From Paenalcaligenes sp035302345 (GTDB lineage Bacteria; Pseudomonadota; Gammaproteobacteria; Burkholderiales; Burkholderiaceae_B), in NCBI GenBank assembly GCA_035302345.1, contig DATGSS010000042.1, forward strand, positions 1 through 11,591: DNA of 11,591 nucleotides, written 5' to 3'. The position numbers and the translations under genes were made by a program. Under the pieces are notes generated by a model. That model did no database searches and was not told where the DNA came from. It saw nothing but the letters and a program-made list of their open reading frames with translations. Of this stretch, positions 1 through 6,626 are shown in pieces. Positions within the stretch are counted from its first letter, which is position 1, and each line of letters opens with the position of its first letter.

Positions 1-1
1 G

Positions 2-349
2 GGGGCGGCGGATTGCGAGGATTATGTCATAGGAAAATATTTTTCCTTGATTCATTTGGGTGTTTCCCCTGAAAAGCTACGTTTGATTTATGTGCGTGCC
101 CAAGTGGCAGGGCGGAGTATTGCTCATATGGTATTGGGTTACTACCCTGAACCTAATGCCGAGCCACTGATTTTGGATAATTTGACCGGGCTTATCAAAC
201 GAGCCAGTCAGCGGCCGGATTTGACTCCGGTGTTCAGCTTTAATTCGCAAGGGGTTTATGTATCCGGGGCAAGTCCGCGCTCGGTTGATAATATCAGCCG
301 TTGGCGCAATTTATTAGAGAGAATGCGTAATGAGGGCTTTACGCCTTAG
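2..349 (+). CDS. lapG: LapG-type periplasmic cysteine protease, 5'-truncated by window edge
   Basis: This is the C-terminal 115 residues of a transglutaminase-like, calcium-dependent cysteine protease (LapG family, peptidase C93/DUF920). The family cleaves the N-terminal region of large LapA-type adhesins in the periplasm and so releases them from the cell. The frame is open from base 2. It shows the catalytic Cys in a DCEDY motif (Cys codon 14-16), the His in AHMVLGYY (codon 125-127) and the Asp in LILDNL (codon 176-178). The spacings of 37 and 17 residues match those I recall for P. fluorescens LapG. The Asp and Glu flanking the Cys are the positions known to bind calcium in the family. An internal TTG at 47 should not be taken as the start, because it would remove the catalytic Cys. 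The stop codon TAG overlaps the ribosome binding site of lapD, so the two genes form an operon with likely translational coupling. The signal peptide lies outside the window. Confidence 0.9.
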   Translation, partial: GAADCEDYVIGKYFSLIHLGVSPEKLRLIYVRAQVAGRSIAHMVLGYYPEPNAEPLILDNLTGLIKRASQRPDLTPVFSFNSQGVYVSGASPRSVDNISRWRNLLERMRNEGFTP

Positions 350-358
350 GAGCATGGT

Positions 359-2296
359 ATGTCATTATTAAGGCAGCTATTAGTCAGTGTCAGTGTGGCA
401 GTTTTTGTGATTTTAATCGGTGCTGTGTGGTTAAGTACCCAGTCTGCCCGTGAGTATTTGAATACCCAATTACAGATACAAGCAGATTCTGCAGTGACTT
501 CTTTGGCTTTGACACTATCTCAGCCTGCCAATCAGGATGAAATCACCAGGGAATTGATTGTTGCGGCAGTTTTTGATACCGGGCAGTTTAGCCGGATTGC
601 GTTCAAGGATCCCGAGGGGCAGTTGGAGGTTGAGCGATTAGCAACCCGATTGGATATTCGCGGGGTTCCTAATTGGTTTGTGCAGTACGCTGATATTGAA
701 ACCGCACGTGCAGCAGCCCAGGTTAGTGATGGCTGGACCCAGGTGGGGCAGGTGTTGGTGCAGGCCGATCCGAGCTATGCCTATCACAGTTTGTGGAATA
801 GCTTTTTAAGACTGGTCGGTTGGGTCGCAGCGGCCGGTATCTTGTGGGCTGTATTTGTGCTTTTCCTGATTCGTTGGCTGCGGCGGGTGCTGCATATAGA
901 AGTAGCACAGCGGCTTAACACTTTGGCTCAGGCCGATAGCACAGGGGCTATCGTGCTGCCAAGTGAGGGGGTGCCCACTTTTGTTGAGCTTCGTGAAGTG
1001 GCGCAGGCATTGGATAGTGCTCGACAAAGCATATTGGCCACTGCCGAAGAGCGACGGATGAAAATCGAGTCCCTCGAGCTTGAGCTGAACCAGGATTCTG
1101 TCACCTTGTTGGCCAATAGAAAGTATTTTATTAATGAGCTGCGTCAGCGCTTGGAAAAAGGGCAAAGAGGTTGGCTCCTGATTGCTCGTTTACGGGATTT
1201 GGCGGAAATTAACCGTTCGCTATCACGTCCTTTGGTCGATGATTGGCTTTTGAGCATGGGCCAACAACTACACGCGCGGGTGATAGAGTTGCTCGGTGAG
1301 CAGGCGGTACTGGCGCGATTGAATGGCTCGGATTTTGTCGTTTTGCTCGATGACCTGCCCGTTAATGAGTTAAGGCGTATCACACAATTGCTGCGTGACG
1401 AGCTTTTACAACAGCGCATACAGTTGGGCAGTGGTGCTTTTTGCCGCTGGGCATTTGCGCAAACCAACTTTCAGGATGATGAGTCCTTTAGCCAGGTGCT
1501 AGCTCGCCTTGATCAGGCTTTGATGCGTTCAGAGAGCGCTGGCCATGAACAAATAGAAATCCTGACAGCCGATGATAGCGGGCTGGCCCAGGCTTTTTTG
1601 ACCAAGGGTGAGACACAGTGGCGGGAGCGACTGGAAAAGGCTTTGCAGCAAGGGCAGTTTAGTCTGGCTGTTCAGCGTCATAAAGAACGGGCGGGCTGGC
1701 ATGAGGCGACATTGATGCTGGCAGATGACGGGCAGAATTTGCTGTCCGCCTTCCAGTTCATGCCCGTAGCTGCGCGGGTAGGGTTGTCAGGAGCCTGTGA
1801 TCTGCAGGCTATCAAATTGGCACTACAATGGTTACAGGAAAATGATTCATGCTTGGTTGTGCGGGTTTCGTTGCCCTCCCTGAGCCAAACAGCCTTGTTG
1901 GATCATATGACAGCTGTATTGCAGCGTGAGGAGTATCGGCAGGCAGCCAACCGTTTATATATAGAGCTGGATGCCTATGCGCTAGATGCAGCTTTGCCAG
2001 CAGTCCAGAGGTTTGTAGATAAGTTGCGGCCGTATGGAGTGAATTTGGGCGTAAGACGTGTTTTGCAATTACCCCAGGTTGTGCTCGAGTTTCGAGCGCT
2101 CGGTGTGCGCTATGTAAAGCTTGATGCCGACATGTTGGCCGCAATGAGTAGCCGGTGCAGTGGGATGAAATTTATCAAGGCGCTGTGGGATATCAGTCAG
2201 CAGGCCGATACAGCATGGTTTCTGGAGCAAGGACAGCAAACAGAGAACACACCGCTCATACGGTTGTTGCGAGAAAACGGCATTTATTTTAAATAA
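359..2296 (+). CDS. lapD: LapD-like c-di-GMP receptor with degenerate GGDEF and EAL domains
   Basis: Inner-membrane c-di-GMP receptor of 645 residues, the usual LapD length. Visible order: membrane segment about 7-26; periplasmic LapD/MoxY N-terminal domain about 27-148 with the GWTQ motif (125-128), whose Trp is the family's LapG-docking residue; second membrane segment about 150-173; HAMP-like region about 172-225; charged helix about 225-245; degenerate GGDEF domain about 246-400, where the signature reads NGSDF (322-326); degenerate EAL domain about 415-640. In the EAL domain the signature reads EATLML (449-454), the expected metal-binding Asp pair aligns with Arg566-Arg567, and the EGVET motif aligns with QGQQT (624-628). 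Neither cyclase nor phosphodiesterase activity is expected. By family knowledge, c-di-GMP binding to the EAL domain makes the periplasmic domain sequester LapG, keeping the adhesin on the surface. TAGGAG at 347-352 is placed 6 bases before the ATG, and it overlaps the lapG stop. No terminator is visible after the gene. Confidence 0.92.
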   Translation: MSLLRQLLVSVSVAVFVILIGAVWLSTQSAREYLNTQLQIQADSAVTSLALTLSQPANQDEITRELIVAAVFDTGQFSRIAFKDPEGQLEVERLATRLDIRGVPNWFVQYADIETARAAAQVSDGWTQVGQVLVQADPSYAYHSLWNSFLRLVGWVAAAGILWAVFVLFLIRWLRRVLHIEVAQRLNTLAQADSTGAIVLPSEGVPTFVELREVAQALDSARQSILATAEERRMKIESLELELNQDSVTLLANRKYFINELRQRLEKGQRGWLLIARLRDLAEINRSLSRPLVDDWLLSMGQQLHARVIELLGEQAVLARLNGSDFVVLLDDLPVNELRRITQLLRDELLQQRIQLGSGAFCRWAFAQTNFQDDESFSQVLARLDQALMRSESAGHEQIEILTADDSGLAQAFLTKGETQWRERLEKALQQGQFSLAVQRHKERAGWHEATLMLADDGQNLLSAFQFMPVAARVGLSGACDLQAIKLALQWLQENDSCLVVRVSLPSLSQTALLDHMTAVLQREEYRQAANRLYIELDAYALDAALPAVQRFVDKLRPYGVNLGVRRVLQLPQVVLEFRALGVRYVKLDADMLAAMSSRCSGMKFIKALWDISQQADTAWFLEQGQQTENTPLIRLLRENGIYFK

Positions 2297-2326
2297 ACGG
2301 CGCATTGCCTAAAATATGGGCCAAAC

Positions 2327-2355
2327 TTGCATTGTTATTTTTTATGGGTTAATAT
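2327..2355 (+). promoter_or_regulatory. candidate sigma-70 promoter P1 upstream of rplN
   Basis: TTGCAT (2327-2332) and TAATAT (2350-2355) are separated by 17 bases. They match the consensus at 3 of 6 and 4 of 6 positions. The site lies in the gap between lapD and rplN and could start spc transcription with a leader of roughly 190 bases. It is weaker than expected for a ribosomal operon promoter, so the call is tentative. Confidence 0.3.
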
Positions 2356-2363
2356 TTACATCT

Positions 2364-2381
2364 TTACCCAATTGAGGGTAA
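2364..2381. repeat. inverted repeat TTACCC-N6-GGGTAA upstream of rplN
   Basis: Perfect 6-base inverted repeat with a 6-base centre (AATTGA). It is not followed by a T-tract, so it is not a canonical terminator for lapD. Its right half overlaps the TTGAGG candidate -35 element at 2372-2377, which would suit an operator. A short RNA hairpin, if transcription starts further upstream, is the alternative. Confidence 0.6.
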
Positions 2382-2400
2382 GGGTTGCAGTACCTAATAC
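2372..2400 (+). promoter_or_regulatory. candidate sigma-70 promoter P2 upstream of rplN
   Basis: TTGAGG (2372-2377, 4 of 6 consensus positions) and TAATAC (2395-2400, 3 of 6) are separated by 17 bases. Transcription would begin near 2407, giving rplN a leader of about 145 bases. Both elements fall inside inverted repeats. It is a plausible alternative or addition to the candidate at 2327-2355. Neither has experimental support here. Confidence 0.35.
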
Positions 2401-2414
2401 ATCATATAGGTACT
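2389..2414. repeat. 8-base inverted repeat AGTACCTA-N10-TAGGTACT, operator-like
   Basis: The arms at 2389-2396 and 2407-2414 are exact reverse complements, with a 10-base AT-rich centre. The dyad covers the candidate -10 element at 2395-2400 and the predicted start of transcription. That is where a repressor dimer would block a promoter. It could instead form an RNA hairpin at the very start of the leader or within it. No known regulator site is recognised. Confidence 0.7.
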
Positions 2415-2466
2415 CATTGTCACTTCACAAAGTTTCAACCTAGGGTTAGGAGCAGCATTGCTTATA

Positions 2467-2513
2467 GCCTGACGGGGCCAAAACTGGTTGTCTTGGGATG
2501 TTTGGCGCTAGGC
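2467..2513 (+). promoter_or_regulatory. possible leader-RNA hairpin before rplN
   Basis: GCCAAA (2477-2482) pairs with TTTGGC (2501-2506), and the stem gains C2484-G2500 if A2483 is bulged. An outer GCCTG (2467-2471) can pair with TAGGC (2509-2513) using one G-U pair. The structure ends 38 bases before the rplN start and does not obviously hide its ribosome binding site (AGGA, 2542-2545). It could be a ribosomal-protein leader, but no known leader motif is recognised. Confidence 0.4.
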
Positions 2514-2551
2514 CGGATATGCAGGGCAGTTAAGTTGGATTAGGAATAGTC

Positions 2552-2920
2552 ATGATTCAAATGCAGACCACGCTTGATGTGGCCGACAACACGGGTGCGC
2601 GCTCTGTGCAGTGCATCAAGGTGTTGGGCGGCTCAAAGCGCCGCTATGCTGCCATTGGTGATATTATCAAGGTCACCGTCAAAGAGGCAGCGCCGCGCGG
2701 GCGCGTAAAGAAAGGCGAGATTTACAACGCTGTTGTCGTGCGTACCGCAAAGGGTGTGCGCCGCAGTGATGGCTCGCTGATTAAGTTTGGCAGCAATGCT
2801 GCGGTATTGCTTAATGCAAAGTTAGAGCCCATTGGCACACGTATTTTCGGTCCTGTGACGCGTGAGTTGCGTACCGAAAAGTTTATGAAGATCGTGTCGT
2901 TGGCGCCAGAGGTTCTATAG
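2552..2920 (+). CDS. rplN: 50S ribosomal protein L14
   Basis: Large-subunit protein L14, 122 residues, normal length. It binds 23S rRNA and sits at the subunit interface, touching L19 and 16S rRNA. The start MIQMQTTLDVADNTGA, the basic stretch GGSKRRYA and the C-terminal ELRTEKFMKIVSLAPEVL are family signatures visible here. The ATG is preceded by AGGA at 2542-2545, 6 bases away. It is the first gene of the spc operon, as in E. coli, but the S10 operon does not directly precede it. The 255-base gap upstream suggests its own promoter and a leader. The next gene, rplX, starts 10 bases after the stop. Confidence 0.98.
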   Translation: MIQMQTTLDVADNTGARSVQCIKVLGGSKRRYAAIGDIIKVTVKEAAPRGRVKKGEIYNAVVVRTAKGVRRSDGSLIKFGSNAAVLLNAKLEPIGTRIFGPVTRELRTEKFMKIVSLAPEVL

Positions 2921-2930
2921 GAGCCAAAAC

Positions 2931-3248
2931 ATGAGAAAAATCAGGAAAGACGACGAGGTTGTTGTGCTCGCAGGGCGTGACAAGGGCCGTCGGGGCACAG
3001 TGCTCAGTGTAAAGGGTGACCGGGTAACGGTCGAGGGTATCAATATTGCAAAAAAGCACGTGCGACCAAACCCAATGACTGGCGAGCAGGGGGGCATCGT
3101 TGACAAGACAATGCCACTGCATATTTCAAACGTTGCTTTGTATAACCCGGAGACGGGCAAAGGTGAGCGTGTAGGGTTCGATGTCGTTGATGGGCGCAAG
3201 GTTCGTGTTTTTCGTTCCACTGGTAAGGTCGTAGGCGCCAAGGCATAA
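2931..3248 (+). CDS. rplX: 50S ribosomal protein L24
   Basis: Large-subunit assembly-initiator protein L24, 105 residues, normal length. It binds the 5' region of 23S rRNA early in assembly and lies near the exit of the peptide tunnel. The KOW motif is visible at about residues 6-27 (VVVLAGRDKGRRGTVLSV), and the conserved GGIVDKTMPLHISNVAL segment follows at about 64-80. The ribosome binding site is AGGAG at the rplN stop, overlapping the stop codon TAG, which fits translational coupling. The spacing to rplE is also 10 bases. Confidence 0.98.
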   Translation: MRKIRKDDEVVVLAGRDKGRRGTVLSVKGDRVTVEGINIAKKHVRPNPMTGEQGGIVDKTMPLHISNVALYNPETGKGERVGFDVVDGRKVRVFRSTGKVVGAKA

Positions 3249-3258
3249 GGATACAAAA

Positions 3259-3798
3259 ATGGCACGTTTACAGAAATACTACCGTGAAAATGTCACCCAG
3301 GAGCTGATGAAGCAGTTTGGGTACAAGAGCATCATGCAAGTGCCTCGCATTGAAAAGATTACCCTTAATATGGGGGTTGGCGAGGGGGTTGCAGATCGTA
3401 AGCACATTGAAAATGCGGTCGAGGATTTGACCCAGATAGCAGGTCAAAAGGCGGTTGTTACAACAGCGCGCAAGGCCATTGCAGGCTTTAAAATCCGCGA
3501 AGGCTATCCCATCGGGTGCAAGGTCACATTACGTGGCCGCCGCATGTATGAGTTTTTAGATCGATTGATTTCGATTGCATTGCCGCGTGTGCGTGACTTC
3601 CGCGGGTTGTCTGCACGGTCCTTTGATGGGCGCGGTAACTATAATCTCGGGGTTAGAGAGCAGATTATCTTCCCCGAAATCGAATATGACAAAATTGATG
3701 CTGTTCGTGGGCTGAATATCAGTATTACCACATCAGCACAAAATAACGAGGAAGCAAAGGCGCTGTTATCGGCCTTTAATTTCCCGTTTCGTAACTAA
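3259..3798 (+). CDS. rplE: 50S ribosomal protein L5
   Basis: Large-subunit protein L5, 179 residues, normal for the family. It binds 5S rRNA within the central protuberance and contacts the P-site tRNA. Family features seen: IEKITLNMGVGEG near residue 31, the KAVVTTARKAIAGFKIREG stretch near 84, and FDGRGNYNLGVREQIIFPEI near 123. AAGGA at the rplX stop serves as ribosome binding site. In E. coli the spc operon is repressed by S8 binding at the start of rplE. I looked for an S8-type helix around 3240-3275 and could not identify one by eye, so this control is not supported from sequence here. Confidence 0.98.
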   Translation: MARLQKYYRENVTQELMKQFGYKSIMQVPRIEKITLNMGVGEGVADRKHIENAVEDLTQIAGQKAVVTTARKAIAGFKIREGYPIGCKVTLRGRRMYEFLDRLISIALPRVRDFRGLSARSFDGRGNYNLGVREQIIFPEIEYDKIDAVRGLNISITTSAQNNEEAKALLSAFNFPFRN

Positions 3799-3809
3799 GG
3801 GGTGATGAC

Positions 3810-4115
3810 GTGGCAAAACTTTCACTCATCAATCGCAATTTAAAACGCGAAAGATTAGTCGCAAAATACGCAGAGAAACGCGCAGAACTCAGAGCCATTA
3901 TCAACGATCAGTCAAAGTCTGACGAGGAGCGTTATCTGGCTCGCCTGGAGCTGCAAAAGCTACCACGCAACTCAAACCCAACCCGGGTGCGCAGACGTTG
4001 TGCGGTGACTGGGCGTGGACGTAGCGTCTACAGACAATTTGGTATTACTCGTCACAAGTTGCGTGAGATGGCATTGCGTGGTGAGATACCAGGTATGACC
4101 AAATCTAGCTGGTAG
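3810..4115 (+). CDS. rpsN: 30S ribosomal protein S14, zinc-free type
   Basis: Small-subunit protein S14, 101 residues, the long zinc-independent form common in proteobacteria. Only a single Cys (RRRCAVTG) is present, and the CxxC pairs of the zinc-binding form are absent. The C-terminal half, ending in RGEIPGMTKSSW, is typical. S14 acts late in 30S head assembly. The start is GTG at 3810, giving the standard MAKLSL N-terminus, with AAGGGG just upstream at 3797-3802. No in-frame ATG would give a better start. The stop TAG lies inside the ribosome binding site of rpsH. Confidence 0.97.
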   Translation: MAKLSLINRNLKRERLVAKYAEKRAELRAIINDQSKSDEERYLARLELQKLPRNSNPTRVRRRCAVTGRGRSVYRQFGITRHKLREMALRGEIPGMTKSSW

Positions 4116-4125
4116 GAGAACATAT

Positions 4126-4518
4126 ATGAGCATGAGCGATCCAGTCGCCGATATGTTGACACGTGTGCGTAATGCACAAATGGTCAATAAAGAGTCGGTT
4201 AGCATGCCCTCCTCAAAGCTAAAGGTTGCCATTGCGACCGTGCTAAAAGACGAAGGCTATATCGAGGGTTTTCAGGTTGAAGGCGATAAAAAGCCCGTCC
4301 TGAAGATCAGTTTGAAATACTATGCAGGACGCCCTGTGATTGAGCGTATCGACCGTGTGTCGCGCCCTGGTTTGCGTGTGTACAGGGGGAGCAACGATCT
4401 GCCACAGGTAATGAACGGGCTGGGCGTAGCGATCATATCCACCTCTCACGGGGTGATGACCGACCGCAAGGCACGTGATACTGGCGTCGGAGGCGAAGTC
4501 CTCTGTTACGTGGCATAA
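4126..4518 (+). CDS. rpsH: 30S ribosomal protein S8
   Basis: Small-subunit protein S8, 130 residues. It binds the central domain of 16S rRNA and is needed early in 30S assembly. In E. coli it also represses the spc operon by binding its mRNA. Two in-frame ATGs exist, at 4126 and 4132. AGGAG at 4114-4118 lies 7 bases before the first and 13 before the second, so 4126 is chosen. The resulting MSMSDPVADMLTRVRNAQ start is typical of Burkholderiales. The C-terminal signature STSHGVMTDRKARDTGVGGE is complete. The next gene, rplF, starts 11 bases after the stop. Confidence 0.98.
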   Translation: MSMSDPVADMLTRVRNAQMVNKESVSMPSSKLKVAIATVLKDEGYIEGFQVEGDKKPVLKISLKYYAGRPVIERIDRVSRPGLRVYRGSNDLPQVMNGLGVAIISTSHGVMTDRKARDTGVGGEVLCYVA

Positions 4519-4529
4519 GGGGGGTTAGC

Positions 4530-5063
4530 ATGTCACGCATAGCAAGTTATCCAATTGAACTGCCCAAAGGGGTAGAGGTCGCTATCGGAGCTGATGACAT
4601 TACAGTCAAGGGTCAGCAAGGTGAGCTTAGGCAAGCACTCGATAGCAATGTCAAAATCGAAATTAGCGATAATCAGATATCGTTCGGGCCTGCAAATGGC
4701 TCACGCCATGCCGCAGCCATGGCGGGTACCATGCGTTCACTGGTGAACAACATGGTTGTTGGTGTGAGCGCTGGGTTTGCCCGCAAACTCAACCTTATCG
4801 GGGTTGGATTCCGGGCACAGGCCCAAGGTCAGGCATTGCGCTTGCAGCTCGGCTTTTCACACGATATCGTCCACGAATTGCCCGAGGGCATTACTGCAGA
4901 GTGTCCTTCTGCTACCGAGATTATTATCAAGGGGATGGACAAGCAGGTGGTAGGCCAGGTGGCAGCTGAGATTCGAGGCTATCGCCCTCCCGAGCCTTAC
5001 AAAGGCAAAGGCGTACGCTACGAGGGTGAGCAGGTGTCTCTGAAAGACGCGAAGAAAGCATAA
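4530..5063 (+). CDS. rplF: 50S ribosomal protein L6
   Basis: Large-subunit protein L6, 177 residues, normal length. It binds 23S rRNA near the sarcin-ricin loop, at the site where translation factors dock. Two similar L6 folds are expected, about 10-82 and 90-170. The C-terminal signature GYRPPEPYKGKGVRYEGE (about residues 150-167) is intact. Ribosome binding is given by the G-rich run AAGGGGGG directly after the rpsH stop. The gap to rplR is 21 bases, slightly longer than the neighbours. Confidence 0.98.
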   Translation: MSRIASYPIELPKGVEVAIGADDITVKGQQGELRQALDSNVKIEISDNQISFGPANGSRHAAAMAGTMRSLVNNMVVGVSAGFARKLNLIGVGFRAQAQGQALRLQLGFSHDIVHELPEGITAECPSATEIIIKGMDKQVVGQVAAEIRGYRPPEPYKGKGVRYEGEQVSLKDAKKA

Positions 5064-5084
5064 TCGCACAGGCAAGGACGAATC

Positions 5085-5438
5085 ATGGATAAAAGAAAAT
5101 CTCGTTTACGTCGTGCAGGAGCAACCCGTCGCAAGATTCGTGAGTTGCGCGAACACCGTTTGGCGGTACATCGCTCTAACCTGCACATTTACGCCAATAT
5201 TATTTCTCCCGAGGGCGACAAGATATTGGTCAGCGCCTCTACTGTTGAGCCAGAAGTCCGCAAGGAGCTCAGCAAGGGTAGCAACGTCGAGGCCGCCGCT
5301 TTTATTGGCAAGCGGGTGGCAGAAAAAGCTAAAGCAGCCGGTATCGAGCGCGTAGCTTTCGATCGCTCGGGCTTTCGTTATCATGGCCGCGTAAAAGCGC
5401 TGGCAGAAGCCGCGCGTGAAGCTGGCTTGAAGTTCTAA
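5085..5438 (+). CDS. rplR: 50S ribosomal protein L18
   Basis: Large-subunit protein L18, 117 residues, normal length. It binds 5S rRNA and, with L5, carries it into the central protuberance. The N-terminus MDKRKSRLRRAGATRRK is strongly basic, as expected for the RNA-binding tail. The C-terminal VAFDRSGFRYHGRVKALAEA signature is complete. AAGGA at 5074-5078 lies 6 bases before the ATG. rpsE begins 14 bases after the stop. Confidence 0.98.
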   Translation: MDKRKSRLRRAGATRRKIRELREHRLAVHRSNLHIYANIISPEGDKILVSASTVEPEVRKELSKGSNVEAAAFIGKRVAEKAKAAGIERVAFDRSGFRYHGRVKALAEAAREAGLKF

Positions 5439-5452
5439 GCAAGGAATGTCAA

Positions 5453-5971
5453 ATGGCTAAAGCACAAGGCAGACATGCCGATCAAGATCGCGAAGACGGC
5501 CTGCGTGAAAAAATGATTGCGGTAAACCGCGTCAGTAAAGTCGTCAAAGGCGGTCGTACCATGAGCTTTGCTGCACTGGCAGTAGTAGGTGATGGTGATG
5601 GCCGCATAGGTATGGGCAAAGGGAAAGCACGTGAGGTGCCCACAGCTGTACAAAAAGCGATGGAGCAAGGACGTCGTAATTTGTTTGCTGTACCTTTGAA
5701 AGGGGGTACCATTCATCATGCGGTGATTGGACGTCACGGCGCCTCCAAGGTGCTGATCGCTCCTGCCGTTGAGGGTACAGGGGTTATCGCAGGTGGTCCA
5801 ATGCGTGCAATTTTTGAAGTATTAGGGGTTCGTGATGTTGTGGCCAAAAGTTTCGGCTCCAACAACCCATATAACCTCGTACGTGCCACTTTAAACGGGC
5901 TGGCATCATGCAATACTCCATCTGAGATTGCTGCCAAGCGTGGGAAAACCGTCGAAGAGATACTGGGATAA
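5453..5971 (+). CDS. rpsE: 30S ribosomal protein S5
   Basis: Small-subunit protein S5, 172 residues, normal length. It supports decoding accuracy and helps unwind mRNA at the ribosome entry channel. An N-terminal double-stranded-RNA-binding fold is seen at about 14-80, including VNRVSKVVKGGRTMSFAAL. The C-terminal part contains EGTGVIAGGPMRAIFEVLGV. The loop around VVKGGR, where spectinomycin-resistance changes are known in E. coli, looks wild type. AAGGA at 5441-5445 lies 7 bases before the ATG. The stop is only 4 bases from the rpmD start, the tightest junction in the operon. Confidence 0.98.
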   Translation: MAKAQGRHADQDREDGLREKMIAVNRVSKVVKGGRTMSFAALAVVGDGDGRIGMGKGKAREVPTAVQKAMEQGRRNLFAVPLKGGTIHHAVIGRHGASKVLIAPAVEGTGVIAGGPMRAIFEVLGVRDVVAKSFGSNNPYNLVRATLNGLASCNTPSEIAAKRGKTVEEILG

Positions 5972-5975
5972 GGCT

Positions 5976-6161
5976 ATGGCACAAAAACAGATTAAAGTCA
6001 CACTCGTGCGCTCTGTGATTGGCACAAAGAAAGACCATCGCGCAACTGTGCGTGGACTGGGCTTGCGTCGTATCAACAGCAGCCGTGTTCTTGCCGATAC
6101 GCCAGAGATTCGGGGTATGATCCGCAAGGTGGATTATTTGGTGTCGGTATCAGAGGTGTAA
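5976..6161 (+). CDS. rpmD: 50S ribosomal protein L30
   Basis: Large-subunit protein L30, 61 residues, close to the 59 of E. coli. The protein reads MAQKQIKVTLVRSVIGTKKD and continues with RGLGLRRINSSRVLADTPEIRGM, the standard L30 core. The frame stays open upstream to an ATG at 5928, but that extension lies inside rpsE and has no L30 similarity, so 5976 is the start. The AAGG at 5970-5973 is only 2 bases from the ATG. A GGGA at 5965-5968 is better spaced. Translation probably depends on ribosomes finishing rpsE. Confidence 0.97.
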   Translation: MAQKQIKVTLVRSVIGTKKDHRATVRGLGLRRINSSRVLADTPEIRGMIRKVDYLVSVSEV

Positions 6162-6171
6162 AGGAATAGCG

Positions 6172-6615
6172 ATGAGCACATTGCAATTAAATAACCTCCA
6201 ATCTGCGCAGGGCGCCAAACATGCGCGCCGCCGGGTTGGCCGTGGTATGGGTTCGGGCTTGGGCAAGACCTCTGGCCGTGGACATAAGGGCCTTAAAGCT
6301 CGTTCAGGCGGTAGCGTCAAGCCAGGGTTCGAAGGGGGGCAGATGCCTTTGCATCGCCGTTTGCCCAAGCGCGGCTTTAACGCTCGCGGTAGACACCTGC
6401 GTGCAGAGTTGCGTTTGTCCGATTTACAAGCACTTACTGCTGAGGAGATTGATCTGCAGGTACTCAAGCAAGCCGGCCTCGTAGGTCAGCTGGTGCGTAC
6501 CGTCAAGGTCATCAAGTCAGGCGAGATCTCACGCAAAGTAACCCTCAGGGGTGTTCGTGCGACCGCCGGCGCTCGTGCCGCCATCGAAGCAGCGGGCGGC
6601 TCAGTTGTTGATTAA
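6172..6615 (+). CDS. rplO: 50S ribosomal protein L15
   Basis: Large-subunit protein L15, 147 residues, normal length. It binds 23S rRNA late in assembly. The long Gly/Arg/Lys-rich N-terminal tail (about 15-60: RRVGRGMGSGLGKTSGRGHKG and onward), which threads into rRNA, is visible. The globular C-terminal domain follows at about 70-145. AAGGA at 6161-6165 overlaps the rpmD stop and lies 6 bases before the ATG. secY starts 11 bases downstream, the usual order. Confidence 0.98.
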   Translation: MSTLQLNNLQSAQGAKHARRRVGRGMGSGLGKTSGRGHKGLKARSGGSVKPGFEGGQMPLHRRLPKRGFNARGRHLRAELRLSDLQALTAEEIDLQVLKQAGLVGQLVRTVKVIKSGEISRKVTLRGVRATAGARAAIEAAGGSVVD

Positions 6616-6626
6616 AAGGGGTTACG

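Noticed and set aside
806..1467. Long reverse-strand open frames inside lapD
   Set aside because: They are antisense to a clearly coding gene, their translations look like no known family, and there are no promoters or ribosome binding sites.
2364..2384. TTACCC-N6-GGGTAA as a terminator for lapD
   Set aside because: No T-tract follows the stem; GGGTTG comes next. It is better described as a dyad near the rplN promoter.
3240..3280. S8-binding regulatory site at the rplE start, as in E. coli
   Set aside because: No helix with the expected S8-site shape could be seen by eye. A covariance-model search would be needed to claim it.
5928..5975. In-frame upstream extension of rpmD to an ATG at 5928
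   Set aside because: It lies wholly inside rpsE, has no L30 similarity, and the normal L30 N-terminus begins at 5976.
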